Assembly (NCBI GenBank): GCA_964251965.1
Contig: CAXULQ010000006.1
Coordinates: 149,438 to 213,437, forward strand
Reading direction: 5' to 3'
From: Mucilaginibacter_A sp964251965
GTDB taxonomy: Bacteria > Bacteroidota > Bacteroidia > Sphingobacteriales > Sphingobacteriaceae
Length of the DNA: 64,000 nucleotides
Shown here: positions 43,862-52,107 of the stretch, piece by piece
Position numbering within the stretch: the stretch's first letter is position 1
How the letters are laid out: the number at the start of each line of letters is the position of its first letter
Notes under the pieces: model-generated
Database searches by the model: none
What the model saw: the letters and a program-made list of their open reading frames with translations, nothing else
What the model was told of the DNA's origin: nothing
Made by a program: the position numbers and the translations under genes

Positions 43862-46600
43862 TCAATCGTCATCATCCCTACCCTTCCCAGCCAACTTAGC
43901 CGGATACGTTTTATTCCCTTTCCGGTTAAACCATAAAATCCGGTTTAGCAGATCATCGTTTCCGCCGTCCACATGGTCATATTCTGGTCGCATGGATTGT
44001 TTGGCGTAATACAAAGCCTTGCCTTTTAGCAAAGCCAGCTTTGGGTTCATTTCATTTAACGGAATTTTGTTCGCCAATTTTTGGTAGGTAAAAGAAGCAT
44101 CGGCACGATCGGCAAAACAGTTAAACATCGGCAAAGCAGTGGCATCCAGCAAGTTCATGGGCGGGATGCCGAGAATTTGTTCGATGGAACGAACGATGGA
44201 GGTTTGATTGTAATTGGTAGAAACCGTTTTTTGCAGATGGCTATACGGACTGATCACAAAACCGGTGGTACGATAAGCGGAAACATGATCCCAACCAGCC
44301 TGCGAATCGTCTTCAGTTACAAAAATCACCGTGTTTTTCCAGAATTTACTTTTAGAAACAGCTTCCACAATCCGGCCTAAAGCGAGATCGTTATCGGCCA
44401 CCATGGCGCGCGGTGTCGGCATTCCGGGGCTGGAACCGCGTGTATGATCGGTTGATAAAGCCATCACCATCAGTTCCGGCAACTGGTCGCCGCCTTTGTT
44501 TTCGTAATCTTTTAATTCTTTGATAAAAGCCGAAGCACGAACCTGATCGGTAATTTTTAAATAATCAGAACCCGGATAATTGGGCGAAAGCATCGGCCGA
44601 ACACGCGATATCGTACTTACATTTTTAAAACTCAACGGCTTGCCCGATTGGTAACTGTTATAAATATCTGTCCAGGAAAGTTTGCTGTCGATTTCCGGGA
44701 TGCAGGCCTCACCATAAATCCGAACGCTTTTGCCATGATCGGCCGCGTTGTTCCAGATAAAACCCTTTTTATTATACACCATCGCATCGGTTTGCACGTG
44801 CGGATAACTGCGAAACCAGGCGCGCACACTTTTCTCGATATAATCGGTCACCATCGCCGCATCTGTCCATTGGTGGCCTTCAGCAGAACATTTTCCCGAA
44901 GCATAATAATTGTCCATCAGCACAAAATTCTTCGCAATTTTATGCTGGTTCGGCGTGATGCTATCGCCATAAATACACAAATTTTTGAGGCCGTTTCCTT
45001 GTGGTAAATCACCTAAAACTTGGTCGTAAGTGCGGTTTTCTTTGATAATGTACAACACGTGTTTAAAAACCGAAGGCTCGCCGATACGTTCGGGCATTGG
45101 CCGCGCCGGCTGATTTTTCCGTGGTGCTAATCGCGCCAGTTCTGTTCGGAAATCCAGACTTAAAGTTTTTACTTTTTTGGTGTAGGTTTTAAGCTGATCG
45201 GCATCCGGCAAATCAATCACAGAAATGGTTGCTTTTTGGTGATGCGAATTGTACGAACCGCCATCCACATCGGGTACTTCGCTATCAATTACTTTATTTT
45301 CCCTGCGGATTTCTTTGGAATTTACCCGCGCACCTTCGCCTTCCAAATTGGTTACAATCAGTTTATTTCCTGCTAAAGTCAATCCGCCGGGGTAAGCTTC
45401 CGTCGGGATAAAACCTTCAATACTGCTTTTACCGGTACTTTTTTGTGCTGCGTTTGCGCCCAATTTTACTATGGCAATCGCGTTGTCCATGCCGTTGGCA
45501 ACGTACAAATGCGTACCATCATCACTCAGCGTTAAAGCGTTTGGCGAATCGCCGATAAAACCTTTTTCGCCCGGATTGATTTGGACTGAAATTGTTTCTG
45601 CAACATTTAAAGTTTTGGTATCGATCACCGAAACATCATCGCTATTGCCATTTGCCACGTAAACGTATTGGCCGTCTTTGCTCGTAATCAAATCATTGGG
45701 GTGCAAACCAACTGCAATTTCTTTGACCGCTTTTCCATCATCCAAACCAAAAACAGAAACCGTTCCGGCTGCAGTTGCACCGGTTTTCGGATCGGTGTAA
45801 GCACTTCCAAAAGGAACGCCGGCCGTTTCTTTCGGACCATTTTTAGCTGGCATCGTTCCGCCCCAATTGCTTACAAAAGCTTTCCCGCCCGAGATCGTTA
45901 AACCATAAGGCGCAACGCCGGTTGAAACCGTCCAAATTGTTTTTTTAGTGTTGAGGTCGATCTTAACCAACTGATTATTACCGTTTAAAACCACGTACAA
46001 ATAGTTGGTACCGTTCTCGGTGTTAATCGCAACTTCATTGGGCAAGGCCAGCGGCGAACCTGCATCGGGCTTAAACGGAAATACTTCTTTTATCGTTATT
46101 TTTTTAGTGTCGAATTCTGCTTCAAAAACAAAAGACTGATGGTTGCTATCGTTCGCACCGCTCCAAAAGATCTGGGTTTTTCCGTTTTCGTTTAAGAGCT
46201 GAATGCCCGAATATGTGCTCATCATTCCCCTATATTTTGCATCGCTGTTGTAAGTCCAGCGTGCTGCAATTTCGTTGGTTTCGTGGTTGATGACGGCGAT
46301 TCCGTAACGGTCTTCCACAGCCAAAAGCGAAGTATTTGGGATGACCTGGACATCCAAACTGTGGTTTTCAAATTCGGGACTACCAAAAACAATGACTTTT
46401 CCAGCCGGATCAAGCAAACGGTTGTAAGGCATCATCACCGGCAAAACGCGGTTGTTTAGCGTGCTGTCGTCATAACTAAAATGTTGGCTTAACTTTTCCT
46501 GATCTGTTTGTTTTTTAGGATGATAAAAGAAATTGCAACTGCTGAAGCAACAATCAGCAAAAATTAAAATCAACAGAAAACGAAAGCGTTTGAAAAGCAT
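43862..46600 (-). CDS. YncE-type beta-propeller / phosphoesterase fusion lipoprotein
   Basis: A 912-residue exported protein with two parts. The N-terminal half is a seven-bladed propeller with YVTN/YncE-like repeats (DGQYVYVANGNSDDVSVIDT and DGTHLYVANGMDNAIAIVKL). The C-terminal half is a phosphoesterase/alkaline-phosphatase-superfamily domain (YIIKENRTYDQVLGDLPQGN, SAEGHQWTDAAMVTDY, TEDDSQAGWDHVSAYRT). The signal peptide ends in a lipobox (FADCCFSSC), so it is probably a lipoprotein. Substrate is unknown; relatives are annotated as phospholipase C-like. It stands alone. Confidence 0.88.
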   Translation of the reverse strand: MLFKRFRFLLILIFADCCFSSCNFFYHPKKQTDQEKLSQHFSYDDSTLNNRVLPVMMPYNRLLDPAGKVIVFGSPEFENHSLDVQVIPNTSLLAVEDRYGIAVINHETNEIAARWTYNSDAKYRGMMSTYSGIQLLNENGKTQIFWSGANDSNHQSFVFEAEFDTKKITIKEVFPFKPDAGSPLALPNEVAINTENGTNYLYVVLNGNNQLVKIDLNTKKTIWTVSTGVAPYGLTISGGKAFVSNWGGTMPAKNGPKETAGVPFGSAYTDPKTGATAAGTVSVFGLDDGKAVKEIAVGLHPNDLITSKDGQYVYVANGNSDDVSVIDTKTLNVAETISVQINPGEKGFIGDSPNALTLSDDGTHLYVANGMDNAIAIVKLGANAAQKSTGKSSIEGFIPTEAYPGGLTLAGNKLIVTNLEGEGARVNSKEIRRENKVIDSEVPDVDGGSYNSHHQKATISVIDLPDADQLKTYTKKVKTLSLDFRTELARLAPRKNQPARPMPERIGEPSVFKHVLYIIKENRTYDQVLGDLPQGNGLKNLCIYGDSITPNQHKIAKNFVLMDNYYASGKCSAEGHQWTDAAMVTDYIEKSVRAWFRSYPHVQTDAMVYNKKGFIWNNAADHGKSVRIYGEACIPEIDSKLSWTDIYNSYQSGKPLSFKNVSTISRVRPMLSPNYPGSDYLKITDQVRASAFIKELKDYENKGGDQLPELMVMALSTDHTRGSSPGMPTPRAMVADNDLALGRIVEAVSKSKFWKNTVIFVTEDDSQAGWDHVSAYRTTGFVISPYSHLQKTVSTNYNQTSIVRSIEQILGIPPMNLLDATALPMFNCFADRADASFTYQKLANKIPLNEMNPKLALLKGKALYYAKQSMRPEYDHVDGGNDDLLNRILWFNRKGNKTYPAKLAGKGRDDDD

Positions 46601-46756
46601 AGTCAGAAATTTTGCCTGAAAACCGGTTTATAAATATATCCAGCTTTGTGTTAAGTTTAAAATGTTGTATTGCTTATTTTACAATGGAGGTAATCCTGCT
46701 CTTTGACTTTTTCACGTTTGGCATAAAATCCAATACCTATTAACAACTTTCTTAAA

Positions 46757-46779
46757 GGTGTATATCCCCTTTGGACACT
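46757..46779 (+). repeat. Left terminal inverted repeat
   Basis: 23 bp, GGTGTATATCCCC then TTTGGACACT, pointing into the element. It matches the right end with one mismatch and is preceded by the TTTCTTAAA target duplication. Confidence 0.88.
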
Positions 46780-46794
46780 CATAAAACTTTACGC

Positions 46795-46866
46795 ATGACA
46801 CCTGCAATGGCAGCAGAATTGGCAAAAGATTTTATGAGTATAGAAAATATTGTGAGATTAAATTAA
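46795..46866 (+). pseudogene. Transposase C-terminal fragment at the left end
   Basis: The open frame reads THKTLRMTPAMAAELAKDF and then MSIENIVRLN and a stop, beginning within bases of the left inverted repeat. The H-x-T-L-R-x-T-P-A-M-A-A pattern resembles the tail of IS1-type and related DDE transposases. Only this tail remains, so the element's original transposase was probably replaced by passenger DNA. Confidence 0.5.
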
Positions 46867-46932
46867 AAACTTATTGATACTTTCAAACCACCTAACAAGT
46901 GGCTTTTTAGTTTTAAAATCCTATTAGCAGTA

Positions 46933-47428
46933 ATGAGAAATTACCCTACTTATATTAATAAGCATTTTTTTGCTTTTATCGGCGACGGCACAAAATGTAA
47001 GTAAAAAATGGACTTCAGAATACCGTTTAGATATTTATAACAGAATGATGTCAAGCAACGATACAGACCTATCATTATTATATAGGTCTCAACAATGCAA
47101 TTGTATGATAGATAAATTACAATATATTTATCCAAACGGGCTTCCTAAAGATATACCTAACGGTGTTGCTGTGAAAGTATCTGGCGACTGCGCAAAAATA
47201 ATTTCAAACCCTCTCGCATGGACAAAACAATTTGAAGATACCATAAGAAACTCACTTGTTCAATTTAGAAATGTTAAAGCTTTGCCAATTAAAGGTCAAG
47301 GAGATTTGTGTGATTGTATAATTAGGGAAATGGAAGTTAGATACCCAAAAGGCTTACCTAAAAACTTGCCTACTAAAAACTTTAATGATATTTTAACAAA
47401 GTGTCCAGTATCCAAATTCAATTATTAA
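46933..47428 (+). pseudogene. Secreted CxC-repeat protein with a broken start
   Basis: The body is open from 46937 to 47428. The frame encodes ITLLILISIFLLLSATAQN, a clear signal peptide, but has no ATG; the only ATG (46933) is one base out of frame. Removing a single G at 46935-46937 would give MKITLLILISIF. The mature part has two related blocks, CNCMIDKLQYIYPNGLPKDI and CDCIIREMEVRYPKGLPKNL. A TTG at 46970 could still start a shorter product without an intact signal peptide. Family is unknown. Confidence 0.55.
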
Positions 47429-47779
47429 AAATAAATTAAATTACTTTATTGTAATATTTTTGTTACAAATAGAAATCTTGATTTTAATAAAATTTTGATT
47501 TAAACCAGGATTTTTCACCGACTGGAGAAGTAGCATTAAATATTGTTAAATCGTGGCCACGGTGGTTAAAAATGATGTTATACGTCGAATTTAAGGTGGC
47601 GGAACGCCGTACGTTATACCGTAAATATCAAACTTAAAACCGGAGTTAACCGTATAAACAGTAAATCAAACCTCCCTTTGTTTTACTGTTATTTGGTATT
47701 ACATTTGAACATAACAACGAAAATTAGTTAAATAGTATAGCGTTTTAAAGCGATATATATCGTTTGAACTCAACAAACT
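47429..47779 (+). promoter_or_regulatory. Leader with promoter and palindrome for the 170/143-aa gene pair
   Basis: TTTG at 47677-47680, 19 bases, then TACATTTG at 47700-47707 is a full consensus promoter. A perfect 12-bp palindrome CGATATATATCG (47751-47762) lies in the leader, 18 bp before the first ATG, and could be an operator. AACAGTAAA and TTTACTGTT arms bracket the -33 region. The rest of this ~350-bp gap has no gene I can recognise. Confidence 0.6.
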
Positions 47780-48292
47780 ATGGCAGAAGTAAAACAACTT
47801 AACAAGGCGGAACGAATTACTGGTATAAATTTGGGACAATGGGAAGTAAAAAAACCATCCGATCCGGATCAATACTATAACTGTGATGCTATTATAGAAG
47901 CTTACTTAAAAGGAACCAATGATGGCCTTGCCCATAATGAAAAACTTTTTTTTAAAGAGTTTTCGTCTAACATTGAAAAAGCAAATCAGTTTGTTATTGA
48001 AGTGTTAAGTAATGTAGAAAATACGGGTTCTTTTCCAAAGGGTGCTTTTTTAAAATTCAAGTCTTGGGATAATTTTAATGTTATTATACTTGTTAATGAA
48101 TCTGATTTTATAAAACCAGATTTTCTAACAAATTATGATTTTTTAAGCGATTTTGAAGCGAAAGTTAAATCTGAATTTTTTTCTTTAAAATTCTCGTTTA
48201 TGTGTGCTGATGATGAAGATATTGAAGATAACTTAAAAAGTGATGGGTACATTATAAAATTCTCTCCTATAGATGCGGCTTCAGCACGGTAA
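47780..48292 (+). CDS. Hypothetical protein paired with a HEPN-like protein
   Basis: A 170-residue acidic protein, unrecognised. It contains FLKFKSWDNFNVIILVNESD and KPDFLTNYDFLSDFEAKVKS, a pattern loosely like a minimal nucleotidyltransferase or stress-sensing partner, but without a GS-x-D-x-D catalytic signature. The gene overlaps the downstream HEPN-like gene by 20 bp, so the two products are probably made in a fixed ratio and may interact. It lies in the transposon behind its own promoter. Confidence 0.65.
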   Translation: MAEVKQLNKAERITGINLGQWEVKKPSDPDQYYNCDAIIEAYLKGTNDGLAHNEKLFFKEFSSNIEKANQFVIEVLSNVENTGSFPKGAFLKFKSWDNFNVIILVNESDFIKPDFLTNYDFLSDFEAKVKSEFFSLKFSFMCADDEDIEDNLKSDGYIIKFSPIDAASAR

Positions 48293-48704
48293 GCATAACG
48301 AAGATTTATGCCTTATTATTAAAGAATTAAAGATATATAACGATTGGGTTGTTACAACGGCTTTTTATTCTTGTATTCATTACGTAGAGCACAAGATATT
48401 TCCTCTAACAATCAATGGAATAACTTTTAAAAAGTTTAACGACTATTATCGTTCTTTATCACCAAATAAATCAATGGATTCTCCGAGGATAAGCAAGCAT
48501 GAAGCTAAAATTGAATTGGTAGAAGTTTACATCAAATCGGTATCAAGTAAGTACCGCTGGCTATACGATACTTGCATGACAACCCGATATAAAAATTATA
48601 TCATCAGTAACATGATTGCTGATATTTCTGTACAAACTCTTGGTATTATAAAAAAAGCTTGTACAGAAGAAAGCGCGTTAAATGACCCTTTGCAAGGGTT
48701 ATAG
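48273..48704 (+). CDS. HEPN-like domain protein
   Basis: A 143-residue helical protein. The pattern HGKHNEDLCLIIKELKIYND, then WVVTTAFYSCIHYVEHKIFP, then YDTCMTTRYKNYI follows the layout of small HEPN proteins (W-x-x-T-x-A-F-Y-x-x-x-H early, R-Y near the end). The canonical R-x4-6-H RNase motif is not clear. The 20-bp overlap with the preceding gene suggests a two-component unit such as toxin-antitoxin or defence. No function is proven. Confidence 0.6.
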   Translation: MRLQHGKHNEDLCLIIKELKIYNDWVVTTAFYSCIHYVEHKIFPLTINGITFKKFNDYYRSLSPNKSMDSPRISKHEAKIELVEVYIKSVSSKYRWLYDTCMTTRYKNYIISNMIADISVQTLGIIKKACTEESALNDPLQGL

Positions 48705-48788
48705 AATTGTCAAACCTTTCCCTTCTCCCTTGCATCTTCAATATCACGACTGGTTTTTTATTAAAGTTGTAATTACTATATTTATACT

Positions 48789-49007
48789 ATGAGAGGCAAT
48801 AAGAAAAGAAAAGCCGATAGGGTTTACGACGATACGGAAGGCGAAGCAAGTTTGCCAGTTCGTAAAATGGCTGAAATAGCTTCGACCCACGCAAAAAGCA
48901 TTAATGGGAAAGAATCCGAAATAATAAGGGAAGTAGGTATAAGTGAAACAGGAAAAGAAGATTTTGATTTCGTGCTTAAACTAATGGCTTCTCCTGATAA
49001 TCAATAA
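48789..49007 (+). CDS. Small basic hypothetical protein (72 aa)
   Basis: Starts MRGNKKRKADRVYDDTEGEA and ends VLKLMASPDNQ. It has a basic N-terminus followed by a helical acidic part. It overlaps the 3' end of the convergent IS1595-type transposase by 32 bp. No family is recognised. It may be an accessory gene of the transposon or a spurious ORF. Confidence 0.45.
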   Translation: MRGNKKRKADRVYDDTEGEASLPVRKMAEIASTHAKSINGKESEIIREVGISETGKEDFDFVLKLMASPDNQ

Positions 49008-49875
49008 GCTTTAATACTAAGCAACCAAACATATCTATTTCTTTAAAGCGGTGGTTGTATCTAAATACGCATTCGTTCAAATATTTTTGAAGATGTTGTT
49101 TAGATACGTGGATATGGGTGCCAAATATCATTCGTTTTAACTGGCTGAAAAACCCTTCAACTGTATTTGTTGAAACTTCGCCTCGTCTGTATTCTTCTAT
49201 TGCGTGTTTGATTACGTCGTGATTAATAAACCCTCTATTTGAAAGGTTTTTGTAAACCGGAAATTCATCTGTGCTAATATGTGCATCAGTATCTACATGC
49301 TTCTCTATAAAGGCTTGCATGTGTTTGATAGTTACTTCGTCCATTACTTGCGCCCGTGCTTCTCCTAACCGTTGCACAACGGCAACAATAGGCTTTTTAG
49401 TTGCTGTTCCCCTACCAGTATCAGTTTTTGAAGCTTTATTTGCTTCGGTGTTTACGTAACATTCATCAACTTCGACAAATCCTCCTAATTTTTGAAGTTG
49501 TTTTTGTTCCATTAACTTACGAACCTGCGTAGTCATTTTATGCGCTGTTTTATAAGTTACGCCTAATGCCCTTTCAACTTCTTTAGATGCAACACCATTA
49601 CGCGTGGTAGTCATTAAATACATCACATAAAACCAATAGTTGAGCGGAGTTCTGGTCTTGTTAAATGGTGTATTAGCAGTTGGATATAATTGGTGATAGC
49701 ATAAACGGCATTGATACGATCTACGGGTTACAATACGTCTAAACGTAGTTTCCTTACCATAATGAGGGCAAGTACGTTGCATTTCTCCAAACCGTAGTTT
49801 AAATACTTTGTCTAAACAAGCTGCATCGTTTGGGTACTCTTTTAGAAATTCTGCTAAAGTATATTTCATTTTCAA
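48976..49875 (-). CDS. IS1595-family (ISXO2-like) transposase
   Basis: DDE transposase of 299 residues. The N-terminal zinc-ribbon region is RTCPHYGKETTFRR with CRLC further on; the second Cys of the first knuckle is Tyr, so metal binding may be weakened. A helix-turn-helix stretch (GVASKEVERALGVTYKTAHK) precedes the catalytic core. Acidic positions are in GGFVEVDECYV and AHISTDEFPVY, then EVSTNTVEGFFSQLKRMI. The frame is intact. No separate pair of IS ends was found close around it, so it may be the element's mobiliser or a nested insertion. Confidence 0.88.
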   Translation of the reverse strand: MKMKYTLAEFLKEYPNDAACLDKVFKLRFGEMQRTCPHYGKETTFRRIVTRRSYQCRLCYHQLYPTANTPFNKTRTPLNYWFYVMYLMTTTRNGVASKEVERALGVTYKTAHKMTTQVRKLMEQKQLQKLGGFVEVDECYVNTEANKASKTDTGRGTATKKPIVAVVQRLGEARAQVMDEVTIKHMQAFIEKHVDTDAHISTDEFPVYKNLSNRGFINHDVIKHAIEEYRRGEVSTNTVEGFFSQLKRMIFGTHIHVSKQHLQKYLNECVFRYNHRFKEIDMFGCLVLKLIDYQEKPLV

Positions 49876-49887
49876 ATACTTTTAAAT

Positions 49888-49947
49888 AATAAACAATTAT
49901 AAACAACATTTTGTATATAAACAAAAAATTGTTTATAATTATTTATT
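49888..49947. promoter_or_regulatory. 19-bp inverted repeat in the divergent transposase/ATPase promoter
   Basis: Arms 49888-49906 and 49929-49947 are complementary with one mismatch (AATAAACAATTATAAACAA against TTGTTTATAATTATTTATT) and are separated by 22 bases. They occupy the space between the two divergent starts, where a shared operator would be expected. The right arm ends within the TTTG of the ATPase promoter. Confidence 0.6.
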
Positions 49948-49977
49948 TGTATATAAATAGAAATGTATTTACATTTG
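49946..49977 (+). promoter_or_regulatory. Promoter of the ATPase gene
   Basis: TTTG (49946-49949), 20-base spacer, TACATTTG (49970-49977). This places the likely RNA start near 49984, which rules out the ATG at 49963 and supports the start at 49996. Confidence 0.7.
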
Positions 49978-49995
49978 TTTATATCAATTGAAATT

Positions 49996-51213
49996 ATGGA
50001 AGCATTTGTTAACCCTTTTAGACCCGGCGCTGGTCAGCCTCCTCCTTATTTAGCAGGAAGAGAGCATGAAAAAGTTGAGTTCGAAAAATTACTGCATCAG
50101 ACACCAATATTAAAAAACTTGATTTTAACTGGCTTACGAGGTGTAGGTAAAACAGTGTTGCTTGAAAGCTTAAAACCAATCGCATTAAAAAATGGTTGGT
50201 TTTGGGCAGGTAATGATTTAAGCGAGGCAGCAAGTGTGAGCGAACAGTCTCTTTCATTAAGGATTATAGCTGATATAGCCACGTTAGTTTCTTCATTTAC
50301 AATCGGAGAACAAGAAATAAATAAAATAGGATATGTCAATTCATTAGAAAAAGTCGAAGTAAAACTCAATTTTAAAACGTTAGTACACATCTATGATTCA
50401 ACTCCTGGTTTGGAATCTGATAAGTTAAAAACACTTTTAGAAGTAGTTTGGGATGTTGTAAAATCCAAAGTAAAGGGCATTATTATTGCTTATGACGAAG
50501 CTCAAATTTTAAAAGATAAGGCGACGGATAAACAATACCCTCTTTCTTTATTACTTGAAGTTATTCAGTATTTACAAAAAAAGGAAATTCCTTATTTATT
50601 GGTATTAACTGGTTTACCCACTTTATTTCCAAATTTAGTTGAAGCCAGAACATACGCTGAAAGAATGTTTAATATTACCACTTTAGATAAGCTTTCTGAA
50701 TCGGAAAGTAAAGAGGCAATATTAAAACCTATAGAGGCGGAAGGTTGTCCTGTAACATTCTCTCCTTATGGAATATCTGAAATTTTAAAGTATTCCAGCG
50801 GTTATCCTTATTTCATTCAATTCTTTTGTAAAGAGGCATTCGATGCTATGCTCCAACAAATTAAAGTAGGAATTGAAGAACCTACTATTACTATAACTGA
50901 AATGGTTAGAAAACTTGATACAGATTTTTATTCTGGCAGATGGAGTAGGGTTACGGACAGGCAAAGAGAATTATTAATAATTATATCTAAACTTCCTAAT
51001 GCAAATACCGAATTTACAAATAAAGATATTGGAGATAAATCCAAAGAGTTAAAAAACGAATTCCGATCAACTTATATTAATAGTTCCCTTTTAAAACTGA
51101 TCGAAGCCGGTTTGATATTTAAAAATAGACGAAGCAAGTATTCTTTTGCTGTTCCTTTATTAGCAGACTATATATCAAGACAAGAAAGCGAAAACGATAT
51201 GAAACTATATTAA
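49996..51213 (+). CDS. AAA/STAND-like ATPase
   Basis: P-loop ATPase of 405 residues. It starts MEAFVNPFRPGAGQPPPYLA; Walker A is LTGLRGVGKTVLLE, Walker B is GIIIAYDEAQ, and LVLTGLPTLFPNLVEARTYA is a sensor-type region. A winged-helix-like C-terminal part follows (RQRELLIIISKLPNANTEF). The R-E-x-E motif (LAGREHEKVEFEKLL) before the P-loop is typical of AAA_16/archaeal-ATPase-like proteins common in mobile islands. It is divergent from the transposase. A role in transposition or defence is possible; neither is shown. Confidence 0.8.
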   Translation: MEAFVNPFRPGAGQPPPYLAGREHEKVEFEKLLHQTPILKNLILTGLRGVGKTVLLESLKPIALKNGWFWAGNDLSEAASVSEQSLSLRIIADIATLVSSFTIGEQEINKIGYVNSLEKVEVKLNFKTLVHIYDSTPGLESDKLKTLLEVVWDVVKSKVKGIIIAYDEAQILKDKATDKQYPLSLLLEVIQYLQKKEIPYLLVLTGLPTLFPNLVEARTYAERMFNITTLDKLSESESKEAILKPIEAEGCPVTFSPYGISEILKYSSGYPYFIQFFCKEAFDAMLQQIKVGIEEPTITITEMVRKLDTDFYSGRWSRVTDRQRELLIIISKLPNANTEFTNKDIGDKSKELKNEFRSTYINSSLLKLIEAGLIFKNRRSKYSFAVPLLADYISRQESENDMKLY

Positions 51214-51299
51214 AATATTGCTTAAACCCCTTGTTTGGTTGGCATGCTTTAGACCAAAAAAACAAGTAATCCTACTCTAATTAGGAGAAATAAAATTAG

Positions 51300-51467
51300 A
51301 TGCCATACAGAAAAAGGCTGTATGTAAAATTTGTAAGAATGAGCGATAAACCCGAAAAGGGAAAAGAAGAAGAAGGTACTTACATCTACAGAATGACTAT
51401 TACCGTTAAAGGCAAAGTCATTCGTAGAGCAAATGGAAGACCATTTAAAATTCTGGTTAAAAACTAA
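51300..51467 (+). CDS. Small basic protein (55 aa)
   Basis: An open frame of 55 codons starts MPYRKRLYVKFVRMSDKPEK and ends RRANGRPFKILVKN. It is Lys/Arg-rich, lies 86 bp after the ATPase and has gene-like composition (an alternating beta-strand pattern, TYIYRMTITVKGKVI). Family is unknown. Confidence 0.55.
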   Translation: MPYRKRLYVKFVRMSDKPEKGKEEEGTYIYRMTITVKGKVIRRANGRPFKILVKN

Positions 51468-51549
51468 TTTGCAGATTGGTTAGCCAGATATAGGAAGTTG
51501 GTTGAGCTTGGTCTGCTCAACCTTCTTTTTTTTAGACAAAAAAAGACAA

Positions 51550-51729
51550 TTAAAGTTTTTCAATTATTTCGATTCTAAACATTTCGTTTTGTGTAAAATG
51601 AAGGTCTATCCAAACAAATAAATCAATCATTTTTTCATTAAACCAATTTGTCCCCTGCACCTCTCCGGTGTCTTCATTGAAATAACATTCAAATCCATAA
51701 AGTTTTGCTTTGTGTGTGTAAGTCTGCAT
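51550..51729 (-). CDS. Small hypothetical protein (59 aa)
   Basis: The minus-strand frame starts MQTYTHKAKLYGFECYFNED and ends EMFRIEIIEKL. TACATTTG on the minus strand just upstream could be its -7 box. It is the rightmost gene in the transposon, about 150 bp inside the right end. No family is recognised. The stretch between it and the inverted repeat shows nothing else. Confidence 0.55.
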   Translation of the reverse strand: MQTYTHKAKLYGFECYFNEDTGEVQGTNWFNEKMIDLFVWIDLHFTQNEMFRIEIIEKL

Positions 51730-51878
51730 AAAGGATTTATTTTAAGGATTATTAGGGGTCAAATGTAATTTTAATTACCAATAAATATAATTAAAAAAGC
51801 GCTTTTTTACGCAAAAGAGGTAGAGATGTTACATTTTTATAATCTGCGAAGTAAAGATTTTAAGCCAATAATTCTCTA

Positions 51879-51901
51879 AGTGTTCAAAGGGGATATACAC
51901 C
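51879..51901 (-). repeat. Right terminal inverted repeat
   Basis: On the minus strand it reads GGTGTATATCCCC then TTTGAACACT, inverted relative to the left end with one difference. The direct repeat TTTCTTAAA follows at 51902-51910. Confidence 0.88.
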
Positions 51902-51981
51902 TTTCTTAAATTTTATTTTCCTTTAAATCAATAGTTTATAAATAATTTCTCTAATACTCTATAATCTTTATAGATTATATA

Positions 51982-51989
51982 TACATTTG
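51982..51989 (+). promoter_or_regulatory. -7 box TACATTTG for the redoxin leader
   Basis: Consensus TAnnTTTG, 22 bp before the leader ORF start at 52012. The -33 region lacks a clear TTTG. Confidence 0.5.
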
Positions 51990-52011
51990 TATTGTACAAA
52001 ACAAATAGCTC

Positions 52012-52107
52012 ATGACACAGCCAACAAAGCCCTACACAGCACCATTATCGAACCTGTTAAAAAGCAGCCGAATGATGATGCCAATGTGCATGTGTTGCTG
52101 TTGTTGA
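52012..52107 (+). CDS. Cys-rich leader ORF (31 aa) upstream of the redoxin
   Basis: ATG to TGA, 31 codons, starting MTQPTKPYTAPLSNLLKSSR and ending MMMPMCMCCCC. The last six codons include five Cys, and Met dominates the ones before. It has the same length and design as the ORF at 26556 but no other sequence similarity. It follows a -7 box and ends 118 bp before the redoxin ATG; an interspersed word begins directly after its stop. The longer frame from TTG 51987 on this strand is out of register and is not favoured. Confidence 0.6.
   Translation: MTQPTKPYTAPLSNLLKSSRMMMPMCMCCCC

Larger units (their letters stand above)
46748..51910. mobile_element. 5.1-kb transposon with IS1-like ends and passenger genes
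   Basis: The element proper runs 46757-51901. Both ends carry a 23-bp terminal inverted repeat starting GGTGTATATCCCC with one mismatch between them, and TTTCTTAAA (9 bp) is directly repeated immediately outside (46748-46756 and 51902-51910). The 23-bp ends beginning GGTG and the 9-bp duplication are the format of IS1. Inside are a transposase-tail fragment near the left end, a broken secreted-protein gene, a HEPN-like gene pair, an IS1595-type transposase, an ATPase and three small ORFs. Composition is AT-rich, and none of the ~52 interspersed words lies inside. Confidence 0.85.
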
